From NCBI GenBank assembly GCA_947177925.1, contig CAMWWJ010000189.1, positions 1 through 6,629 of the forward strand: a stretch of 6,629 bases of DNA, in the 5' to 3' direction. A program made the translations under genes and the position numbers. The stretch comes from an uncultured Lachnospiraceae bacterium. GTDB taxonomy: Bacteria; Bacillota; Clostridia; Lachnospirales; Lachnospiraceae. The notes under the pieces are model-generated. The model ran no database searches. It was not told the origin of the DNA and saw only the letters and a list, made by a program, of their open reading frames with translations. Shown piece by piece: positions 1 to 6,415 of this stretch (the stretch's first letter is position 1; each line of letters starts with the position of its first letter).

Positions 1-54
1 ATATAGTGTTGTTGTAGCGAAAAGCTGCAAATTTATTTAAAGGGAGGATTTTTA

Positions 55-1248
55 ATGAAGAAAAAATTACTAAGCATGCTTCTCGCCGTAGCAATGGTTG
101 CAACAATGCTTACCGGATGCGGCGACACTACGACTACCAGCGATGATACAACAGATGACGTGACGGCAGACGATGCAACGGCAGATGATACATCGGCTGA
201 CGATGAAGGCGGAGCAGCGGCATCCGGTGATGTACAGGTTGGTATCGTTCTTCCTACCAAGGATGAACCAAGATGGTTACAGGATCAGGCTCAGTTCGAA
301 GCAATCTTAGGCGATGCCGGATTTACCAATCAGGTATTATTCAGCCAGGGTTCTTCCGCAACTGAAAAAACAAACGTAGAGACCCTTATTTCTCAGGGAA
401 TCGATGTTCTGATCATTTGTGCGCAGGACGGTTCAGCAGCGGCAGCAGCAGTTGAAGCAGCAAAGGACGCAGGCGTTACTGTAATTGCATACGACAGATT
501 GATTACAGGAACGGAAGCAGTTGATTATTACGTAACATTTGACAGTTTTTCTGTTGGTGTTGCACAGGGACAGTACCTAATTGATAATGCACCCGAGGGA
601 ACCGGAATTCCTCTATACTTGTATGCAGGTGCAGCGACAGACAACAATGCTTTCATTTTCTTTGAAGGTGCATGGAGCGTACTTCAGCCAAAGATTGCAG
701 ATGGCACATTCGTAGTTGCTAACTCTTCTGAAGCAGAAGCTTTAAAGGACAATGGAGAGCTTTCACGTGACGAAATAGGAAAGATTATCGGTCAGGTTAC
801 AACAGACTGGGATTTCAACGTAGCAAAATCAAAAGCAGAAGCACACTTGACAGCAGCTGGTGCTGATATGAAGGGTGATGTTCTTGTATTAGGTCCTAAT
901 GATGGTACCGCACGTTCTATCGCAGATGTATTTGCAACCGACAAAGATATTACAAGCTTCAAGGTAACAGGACAGGATGCTGAAAAGGCTTCCGTACAGT
1001 ACGTAATCGATGGCAAGCAGTCCATGACCGTATTTAAGGATACACGTACTTTAGCAGCTGATTCTGTAGCAATGGCAGTTGCTATCTTAAATGGTGAAAC
1101 ACCGGCAACAGATACAACTTACAATAACGAAGCAAAAGATGTTCCTGCAAAGCAGACAGACATCGTTGTGGTAACACAGGATAATGTAAAGGAAGCTTTA
1201 ATCGATTCCGAATACTATGATGCTTCTGAATTTACAGGATTAGAATAA
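55..1248 (+). CDS. chvE: ChvE-type monosaccharide-binding lipoprotein of an ABC transporter
   Basis: This is the extracytoplasmic substrate-binding component of a CUT2-class sugar ABC importer. Residues 1-22 form a lipoprotein signal: basic KKK, a hydrophobic core and lipobox LTGC with C22 as the expected lipidated residue. Residues 24-58 are an acidic Thr/Ala/Asp linker. The mature periplasmic-binding-protein fold (Peripla_BP_4 type) starts near residue 60 (VQVGIVLPTKDEPRW). Motifs I recall from Agrobacterium ChvE recur in order: PTK..xRW (67-74), VIAYDRLI (143-150), YYVTFDSFSVGV (158-169), DNNAF (196-200), GQDAE (306-310) and FKDTR (327-331). The length of 397 residues exceeds ChvE mainly through the linker. 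The start is ATG 55 with AAGGGAGG at 40-47, and the only good signal peptide begins there. The ATPase and permease genes follow, so the role is secure. The exact sugar (galactose, glucose, xylose, arabinose or several) cannot be read from sequence. No promoter is evident in the 54 bases upstream. Confidence 0.93.
   Translation: MKKKLLSMLLAVAMVATMLTGCGDTTTTSDDTTDDVTADDATADDTSADDEGGAAASGDVQVGIVLPTKDEPRWLQDQAQFEAILGDAGFTNQVLFSQGSSATEKTNVETLISQGIDVLIICAQDGSAAAAAVEAAKDAGVTVIAYDRLITGTEAVDYYVTFDSFSVGVAQGQYLIDNAPEGTGIPLYLYAGAATDNNAFIFFEGAWSVLQPKIADGTFVVANSSEAEALKDNGELSRDEIGKIIGQVTTDWDFNVAKSKAEAHLTAAGADMKGDVLVLGPNDGTARSIADVFATDKDITSFKVTGQDAEKASVQYVIDGKQSMTVFKDTRTLAADSVAMAVAILNGETPATDTTYNNEAKDVPAKQTDIVVVTQDNVKEALIDSEYYDASEFTGLE
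133..207 (+). repeat. Imperfect 15-bp tandem repeat encoding an acidic five-residue linker repeat
   Basis: Five in-frame 15-base units (133-147, 148-162, 163-177, 178-192, 193-207) encode residues 27-51 of the binding lipoprotein: TTSDD, TTDDV, TADDA, TADDT, SADDE. The last three units are clearly similar at DNA level (consensus near ACGGCAGAYGATRCA) and the first two are diverged. This suggests slippage-type expansion. The product is a flexible, negatively charged tether between the lipid anchor and the sugar-binding domain. Confidence 0.75.
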
Positions 1249-1282
1249 GTGAATGTAAAACAGTATAGCAAATAATGAAAGT

Positions 1283-1322
1283 GAGGTCGACTTTAGAAGC
1301 TTTGGTTGCTAAAGTCGACCTT
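1283..1322 (+). promoter_or_regulatory. Intercistronic stem-loop 1 (13-bp perfect stem)
   Basis: AGGTCGACTTTAG at 1284-1296 is perfectly complementary to CTAAAGTCGACCT at 1309-1321, with an additional G-U pair (1283/1322) and a 12-base loop. It begins 35 bases after the stop of the binding-protein gene. No T-tract follows (TTCTAAATTA), so it is unlikely to be a full terminator. Known sugar-transport operons often carry such a stem after the binding-protein gene, where it protects the upstream message from 3' exonucleases and gives more binding protein than membrane components. That role is inferred here. Confidence 0.8.
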
Positions 1323-1337
1323 CTAAATTAAGGTAAC

Positions 1338-1357
1338 TCCCCGATTCATATCGGGGA
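1338..1357 (+). promoter_or_regulatory. Intercistronic stem-loop 2, just upstream of the ATPase ribosome-binding site
   Basis: TCCCCGAT at 1338-1345 pairs with ATCGGGGA at 1350-1357 around a TCAT loop, giving an 8-bp GC-rich stem. It ends five bases before the Shine-Dalgarno AAGGAGG (1363-1369) of the ATPase gene at 1378. It could keep the ribosome-binding site unstructured, separate it from stem-loop 1, or act with that stem in mRNA processing. The base pairing is seen directly. The function is not known. Confidence 0.65.
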
Positions 1358-1377
1358 ATGTAAAGGAGGCCCGGTAA

Positions 1378-2907
1378 ATGAATGATTATATACTTGAAAT
1401 GAGAGATATCACAAAAGTATTTCCGGGGGTCAAGGCCTTAAGCGATGTTAACTTTAAAGTAAAGCGTGGAGAGATTCATTGTCTGGTAGGAGAAAACGGT
1501 GCCGGAAAATCCACACTTATGAAAGTTCTATCCGGCCTTCACCATTACGGCACATATACAGGCGATATTGTTTATAACGGTGAAATACAACAATTTAAAT
1601 CAATTGCGGATAGTGAAGCAAAGGGAATTGCCATTATTTACCAGGAACTGGCATTGGTTCCCGAATTAAGCATTTATGAAAATATCTATTTTGGACACGA
1701 GATTATGAAGGGGCACACCGTGGACTGGAATGAGACCATCGTAAAGGCATCCCAGATGCTTAAAAAGGTTCGTCTCCGTGTGGACCCGTCTACGAAGGTA
1801 AAGAATCTCGGTGTAGGCAATCAGCAGCTTGTAGAAATTGCAAAAGCGCTGAGCAAGGATGTAAAATTATTGATTCTGGATGAGCCTACGGCAGCTTTGA
1901 ACGAAGATGACAGTGAAAACCTGTTAAAGCTCATAAAGGAATTAAAGGAGCAGGGCGTTACTTGCATCATGATTTCTCACAAGTTAAAAGAAATCATTGC
2001 CATAGCGGATACGATTACCGTATTGCGTGACGGCTCTACCATTTGTTCCATGGATACGGCAGAGCATCCGGTAACGGAAGCGGAAATCATAAAACATATG
2101 GTTGGAAGGGAAATTGATAACATTTATCCTAAGAGGGAAAAGAAGGAAATCGGGGATATTTGTTTAGAGATAAAGAACTGGACAGTAGAAGATCCGGTAA
2201 AGCAAAGAGAAATCCTGCATAATGTGAATATCAATGTACGAAAAGGCGAAATTGTAGGTCTTCAGGGACTGATGGGTGCAGGAAGAACAGAGCTGGCGCT
2301 TAGTATTTTTGGAAATTCTCCGGGATATAAGATAACAAGTGGCGAGGTGTTCGTAAATGGAGAACAGAAGCACTTTAAGAGTCCGAAATCTGCCATTCAG
2401 TCAGGGGTAGCCTATGTAACGGAAGACAGAAAGGGAAATGGTCTTATATTGATTCAGGATATCAAATATAATACCACCATCGCCAATCTGGAAGCGTTGA
2501 CGGAAGGGCTTGCCATAAATGAAAATGAGGAAATCAATGTAGCCAACGATTATAAACAGTCCATCAATATCAAGGCACCTTCCATCATGCAGAAGGTGGG
2601 AAATTTAAGCGGTGGAAACCAGCAGAAGGTTCAGCTGGCAAAATGGCTGTTTGTAAAGCCCCAGGTACTGATTTTGGATGAACCTACCAGAGGAATTGAC
2701 GTGGGGGCCAAATTTGAAATCTATACATTGATGAATAAGCTGGTTGAGCAGGGCATGAGCATTATCATGATATCATCGGAACTGCCGGAGGTTCTTGGTA
2801 TGAGTGACAGATTGTATGTTATGTCGGAAGGAACCATAACCGGTGAACTGGCAGCAGAAGAGGCAAATGAACAAAACGTCATGGCAATGGCCATTAAATC
2901 AAGATAG
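1378..2907 (+). CDS. mmsA: Multiple-monosaccharide ABC transporter, double ATP-binding subunit (MmsA/GguA type)
   Basis: This is the cytoplasmic ATPase that powers CUT2-class sugar import, with two fused nucleotide-binding domains in 509 residues, the usual length for XylG/RbsA/MmsA proteins. Domain 1: Walker A GENGAGKST (38-46), Q-loop Q89, signature-like LGVGNQQ (144-150), Walker B LLILDEP (164-170, catalytic E169) and switch H201. Domain 2: altered Walker A GLMGAGRTE (297-305), with Arg303 in place of the usual Lys; consensus signature LSGGNQQK (410-417); Walker B LILDEP (431-436, E435); and Ser467 where the switch His should be. A degenerate second site is normal in this family, so it is not damage. 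ATG 1378 has AAGGAGG at 1363-1369, 8 bases upstream. The neighbouring ChvE-like and MmsB-like genes favour MmsA (GguA) over RbsA or XylG, though these subfamilies are close. Confidence 0.93.
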   Translation: MNDYILEMRDITKVFPGVKALSDVNFKVKRGEIHCLVGENGAGKSTLMKVLSGLHHYGTYTGDIVYNGEIQQFKSIADSEAKGIAIIYQELALVPELSIYENIYFGHEIMKGHTVDWNETIVKASQMLKKVRLRVDPSTKVKNLGVGNQQLVEIAKALSKDVKLLILDEPTAALNEDDSENLLKLIKELKEQGVTCIMISHKLKEIIAIADTITVLRDGSTICSMDTAEHPVTEAEIIKHMVGREIDNIYPKREKKEIGDICLEIKNWTVEDPVKQREILHNVNINVRKGEIVGLQGLMGAGRTELALSIFGNSPGYKITSGEVFVNGEQKHFKSPKSAIQSGVAYVTEDRKGNGLILIQDIKYNTTIANLEALTEGLAINENEEINVANDYKQSINIKAPSIMQKVGNLSGGNQQKVQLAKWLFVKPQVLILDEPTRGIDVGAKFEIYTLMNKLVEQGMSIIMISSELPEVLGMSDRLYVMSEGTITGELAAEEANEQNVMAMAIKSR

Positions 2908-2911
2908 GAGG
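2906..2911 (+). promoter_or_regulatory. Ribosome-binding site of the permease gene, overlapping the ATPase stop codon
   Basis: The AGGAGG at 2906-2911 uses the last two bases of the TAG stop (2905-2907) of the ATPase gene and lies 8 bases before ATG 2920. Ribosomes terminating on the ATPase message therefore sit on the permease initiation site. This arrangement suggests translational coupling of the two subunits. Confidence 0.85.
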
Positions 2912-2919
2912 TTTCGGAT

Positions 2920-4143
2920 ATGGATAATAAAAATCAAGCACAGAGTTTGGCCGGAACAAAAAAAGTAGGTCTTGGACAGGAGATCGTAAGTTTAGTGAAG
3001 GAAAATATCAGGGACTACATGATGTATATTGCGTTGATTATCATCATGGCGTTCTTCACATGGAAAACAAACGGCGGATTTATTCAGGCAAGAAATATTT
3101 CCAACCTGATTAACCAGGCAGGCTATGTTGCGGTACTTGCCATCGGCATGACCCTGATTCTTATTTTAAAACATATTGATTTGTCAGTAGGATATGTGGC
3201 GGGTTTTTGTGGTGCCATAGCAGCTATTTTAATGACTCAGTACGGCGTCAATGAATGGCTGGCAATTATTATTGTTTTGGGTATTGGCCTGCTCATAGGA
3301 CTTTATCAGGGGCTTTTGGTAACAAGGGTAGGAGTTCCGGCGTTTGTTACTACTTTGGCAGGCATGTTCATCTTCAGGGGACTTCTGAGCCTGTCATTAC
3401 AGAAAACAGGAACCATCATTGTTCCCAATAAAGGATTTAATGCTTTATCAAATGGGTTTATACCGGATATCCCCGGGTTGGATCTGGGAGTGCATGTGTT
3501 GACGCTTTTAATTGGTGTTGTTGCGGTTGTTCTAGTTGTCTTTTCCCAGATAAAGGCAAGAAGAAATAAGATAAAATATAATTTTCAGGTAACATCTACT
3601 CCGGTATTCATCTTTACACTTGTGTTTATTTCTGCTATTATTATGGCAATCATATGGGTTCTTGCAAAATACAGCGGTATTCCATGGGCAGCAGTGATTG
3701 TCGGTGTAGTATTGATAATTTATAATTTCATGTTGAATAAGACCAGATTGGGACGTTATATTTACGGTATCGGCGGCAATGACCAGGCGGCTGAGTTATC
3801 CGGTATCAATGTAAAGAAAGTAACACTTTTTGCATTTTGTTCCATGAGTGTGTTAGCAGCCCTGTCGGGTGTTCTTTATACCTCAAGACTACAGTCTGCT
3901 ACTCCTACAGCCGGTCTTGCATTTGAAATGGATGCCATTGCATCTTCCTACATTGGCGGTACTGCAGTAAGCGGTGGTATCGGTAAAGTAACCAATACCA
4001 TTATCGGAGCTCTGGTAATTATGTCCCTGACAAACGGCATGAACCTGATGGGAGTGGATATCTCCTATCAGTATATTGTAAAAGGTATTATTTTCATTAT
4101 TGCAGTTGCATTTGATGTAAGAACACGTTCAAAATCAAAATAA
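2920..4143 (+). CDS. mmsB: Multiple-monosaccharide ABC transporter permease (MmsB/GguB type)
   Basis: This is the integral membrane channel subunit (BPD_transp_2 family), expected to work as a homodimer with the ATPase and the ChvE-like lipoprotein. After a polar N-terminal tail (1-32), about ten to eleven hydrophobic segments are visible, roughly at 33-48, 66-83, 90-107, 112-134, 140-158, 190-209, 228-249, 254-271, 300-321, 357-375 and 384-402. Family motifs include NLINQAGYVAVLAIGMTLIL (62-81), IDLSVG (86-91), GVPAFVTTLAGM (138-149), the cytoplasmic coupling stretch GRYIYGIGGNDQAAELSGIN (278-297), and GGTAVSGGIG (346-355). A basic loop, KARRNKIKYNFQV (212-224), after the sixth segment resembles the RARRxRYGF-type insert I associate with MmsB/GguB and XylH. 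The length of 407 residues suits that group and exceeds RbsC (about 320). The ATPase gene ends 12 bases upstream. The C-terminus is short and basic (RTRSKSK). Confidence 0.92.
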   Translation: MDNKNQAQSLAGTKKVGLGQEIVSLVKENIRDYMMYIALIIIMAFFTWKTNGGFIQARNISNLINQAGYVAVLAIGMTLILILKHIDLSVGYVAGFCGAIAAILMTQYGVNEWLAIIIVLGIGLLIGLYQGLLVTRVGVPAFVTTLAGMFIFRGLLSLSLQKTGTIIVPNKGFNALSNGFIPDIPGLDLGVHVLTLLIGVVAVVLVVFSQIKARRNKIKYNFQVTSTPVFIFTLVFISAIIMAIIWVLAKYSGIPWAAVIVGVVLIIYNFMLNKTRLGRYIYGIGGNDQAAELSGINVKKVTLFAFCSMSVLAALSGVLYTSRLQSATPTAGLAFEMDAIASSYIGGTAVSGGIGKVTNTIIGALVIMSLTNGMNLMGVDISYQYIVKGIIFIIAVAFDVRTRSKSK

Positions 4144-4185
4144 AACGCTGTTGCGGCTACACATAAAAAAAGGGGAGGAAGGTTC

Positions 4186-6312
4186 ATGAGCGCTAAAAAA
4201 ATCCAGAAGGCAGGAAATGCCAATAGCAAAAAGAGGATAAAAAAGGAACAAAAGAAAATATCCTTGAAGATTGGAATTCGTGCCAAGCTGCTTGTGGCCT
4301 TTCTGCTTCCGGTTACGGCATTGATCTTATTAGGGGTATTATCCTATAGCCAGACAGCAAATGCGCTGCGCAGCCTGTACCAAAGCTCCAGCATACAGAT
4401 TTTGGGTAAGTCTGCAGACTATCTGGAGGTTTTGATGCTGGATGTGGAAACCACCGCATATGATCTTTCCGTAGATGCGGATTTGGTAAATTACTTTAGT
4501 GGAATGCCTGATGAGGGTGTGGATTATTCCCTGGTAGATGCAAAAGTAGCATCTATGCTGGGAACAGATGCTTATGTGGAAAACGGGTATTTTGTTGCCA
4601 TTGAGGGCAATGAGCATATCAGTACGAATCCGGAGGTGGTCTTTGACAAAGATGCCTATTCCGTATTTCAGACTACCGAAGATTATGTACAGGTAACCTC
4701 TAGGAACAGAAAGGTCTGGTTGGGAGAAAGTGAGTTTTTAGATAAGTATAAAGGAGAGGCGGAACAGCCCTACGGAAACAGAAGGATGACTCTGATACGA
4801 AGGGTGGAGAATATATTAACGGGTCAGGATGTTGGTTTTATCATCCTGGAAGTACGGAATAGTGTAATAGAACAGCTTTTGGATGAAGTAAATCTAGGTG
4901 AGGACAGCATGGTGATCCTGGCAGGCCAGGACAGCAATGAAATTACCAAAGCGGAAAATTATCCAGAGGATAAAGAGAAGCGTATCATTACCAATTCAAA
5001 AGCATATGTAAAAATGCAGCAGGGACTGGAAAAAAGCGGTTCTTTTGCAACCAGCAAGAACGGAAGGAAATACTGGCTGTGCTATGAATACATAGGAGAT
5101 CTGGGGAACTGTCTGATTGGTATGATTCCCGAGGCTACCATGATGGAACAGGCAAATGAAATTAAAGTAGGTACTATAGGTCTGGTAATCCTGGTAACAA
5201 TTATCGTATGCGTAATCGGCACATGGATGGCTGCCGGTATGAGCACTACTATCAAAAAGATTATTAAAGAAGTAGGAAAGGCTGCCAAAGGAGACCTTAC
5301 CGTTCGGGTTTTTACAAAGCGGCATGATGAATTTGCGGTTTTGAGCAATAGTATCAATGATATGATTGCAGACATGAAGGTGCTGATCGGCAAGGTATCC
5401 GATGGTATGGAACAGGTGGACGGTGCAGTGGAAAAAGTTAGCGGCGCAAGAGAAAACGTCCATGAAACCGCAGAGGCTTTAAGCGCTGCTATTGTCCAGA
5501 TTCAATCCGGTGCCAAGCAGCAGGAAGATGGTGCACAGAACTGTCTGACAGGAATGGATGATTTGTCCGATAAGATTGTAAGAGTAGTAGAAAATACGAA
5601 GGAAATTGACAGTATATCAGAAGAAACAAGAGTGGTTGTAGGCAATGGAATCAAGATGATGGAGGAATTAAACACTTCCTCGGAGGATACTACCAAGAAT
5701 CTAAAGGAAATCATGAAAGATATCCGGGATTTGGAAGAAAAGATATCCAATATCACTCATATAGTCGGAGTCATTACAGAGATTGCCGATCAGACCAACC
5801 TGCTTTCTTTAAATGCCAGCATTGAAGCTGCCAGGGCAGGAGAGGCAGGAAAGGGCTTTGCGGTAGTGGCAACCGAGGTAAAGACACTGGCTGACCAGTC
5901 CGGACAGGCTGCAGAGAAGATTCGTGAAATCGTGGATGAAGTACAGCAGCAGAGTCAGAAAACCTTAGAGCATGGGGAAAATACAGATGAAATCTTAAAA
6001 TCCCAGGAGCTGGCAGTAAGGCGGGCAGTAGAGGCTTTTCATAATATTGACGACTGCGTAGAGCGGTTAAATCAGGAATTATCCGATATCACCATTCAGA
6101 CACAGGCAATTGAAGGTGCAAAAAATAATACATTGGAAGCAGTGGAAGGCATTTCTGCAGTTATTGAGGAAAACTCTGCCTCTACCCTCGAAATGGGAGA
6201 GGGCATTAGCGGTCAGAAAGAACAGGTGGAGAAGATGTCCGGCTACACCAATGATTTAAAAGAAGTATCACAGTCTTTAAGAGAGGAAATTCATAAGTTT
6301 AGAATATCATAA
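4186..6312 (+). CDS. Transmembrane methyl-accepting chemotaxis protein with an extracellular Cache-like sensor
   Basis: This is a chemoreceptor that controls CheA/CheW and thus flagellar rotation. Domains in order: a cytoplasmic Lys/Arg-rich tail (1-33); TM1 about 34-56; an extracellular sensor about 57-326 of double-Cache size, with Cache-like features such as YFVAIEGNEHIST (135-147), MTLIRRV (201-207) and YWLCYEYIGDLGNCLIGMIP (296-315); TM2 about 327-349; HAMP about 350-403 (KGDLTVRV, DEFAVLSNSINDMI); and a long coiled-coil MCP signalling hairpin to 700. The hairpin tip is canonical: EIADQTNLLSLNASIEAARA (532-551) and GKGFAVVATEVKTLADQS (555-572). About 160 residues follow the tip, consistent with a long 44-heptad type. 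There is no NWETF-like CheR tether; the end is HKFRIS. ATG 4186 has GGGGAGG at 4172-4178. It lies 42 bases after the permease gene with no terminator between, so it is likely in the same operon. The ligand is unknown. A sugar is inferred from context only. Confidence 0.95.
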   Translation: MSAKKIQKAGNANSKKRIKKEQKKISLKIGIRAKLLVAFLLPVTALILLGVLSYSQTANALRSLYQSSSIQILGKSADYLEVLMLDVETTAYDLSVDADLVNYFSGMPDEGVDYSLVDAKVASMLGTDAYVENGYFVAIEGNEHISTNPEVVFDKDAYSVFQTTEDYVQVTSRNRKVWLGESEFLDKYKGEAEQPYGNRRMTLIRRVENILTGQDVGFIILEVRNSVIEQLLDEVNLGEDSMVILAGQDSNEITKAENYPEDKEKRIITNSKAYVKMQQGLEKSGSFATSKNGRKYWLCYEYIGDLGNCLIGMIPEATMMEQANEIKVGTIGLVILVTIIVCVIGTWMAAGMSTTIKKIIKEVGKAAKGDLTVRVFTKRHDEFAVLSNSINDMIADMKVLIGKVSDGMEQVDGAVEKVSGARENVHETAEALSAAIVQIQSGAKQQEDGAQNCLTGMDDLSDKIVRVVENTKEIDSISEETRVVVGNGIKMMEELNTSSEDTTKNLKEIMKDIRDLEEKISNITHIVGVITEIADQTNLLSLNASIEAARAGEAGKGFAVVATEVKTLADQSGQAAEKIREIVDEVQQQSQKTLEHGENTDEILKSQELAVRRAVEAFHNIDDCVERLNQELSDITIQTQAIEGAKNNTLEAVEGISAVIEENSASTLEMGEGISGQKEQVEKMSGYTNDLKEVSQSLREEIHKFRIS

Positions 6313-6345
6313 ATTTGCTGGTTTCATTTCTCTTTTCATACCAAA

Positions 6346-6376
6346 GGGGTCTCCGAAATTCGGAGGCTCTCTTTTT
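6346..6376 (+). terminator. Rho-independent terminator of the transporter-chemoreceptor unit
   Basis: CTCCGA at 6351-6356 pairs with TCGGAG at 6360-6365 around a three-base AAT loop. The stem extends outward through weaker pairs including G-U (GGGGT 6346-6350 with GCTCT 6366-6370) and is followed by CTTTTT (6371-6376). It begins 33 bases after the chemoreceptor stop codon. Read from the other strand the stem is not followed by a T-run, so it acts mainly on forward transcripts. Confidence 0.87.
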
Positions 6377-6415
6377 CTGTTCAGCCAGTTGTCCATAGAT
6401 ATCGTGTTTGTTCTT
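6377..6415. other. Short non-coding spacer between convergent reading frames
   Basis: After the terminator T-tract this AT-rich stretch shows no repeat, promoter or strong hairpin that I can support. No separate terminator for the minus-strand reading frame is obvious here. Confidence 0.5.

Noticed and set aside
1..54. A promoter or sugar-responsive operator upstream of the first gene
   Set aside because: Only the ribosome-binding site at 40-47 is clear. I could not find a convincing -35/-10 pair or an inverted repeat, so the promoter is probably to the left of the window.
33..260. Minus-strand Ser/Val-rich 75-residue reading frame
   Set aside because: It is the antisense shadow of the repetitive Asp/Thr/Ala linker of the lipoprotein gene. 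Its low complexity comes from the repeat, and the forward gene has a signal peptide and a ribosome-binding site.
1283..1357. The two stem-loops as rho-independent terminators ending a monocistronic chvE transcript
   Set aside because: Neither stem is followed by a T-run, and the functional partners mmsA and mmsB follow at once with strong ribosome-binding sites. At most they could cause partial termination.
2257..2310. Altered Walker A (GAGRTE) and missing switch His in the second ATPase domain as signs of a broken gene
   Set aside because: A degenerate second nucleotide-binding site is typical of CUT2 sugar ATPases such as RbsA, XylG and MmsA. The reading frame is full length.
4996..5463. 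Minus-strand frames of 155 and 103 residues opposite the chemoreceptor gene
   Set aside because: They lie entirely inside the well-supported TM2/HAMP part of the chemoreceptor, overlap one another in different frames, and have no recognisable domain.
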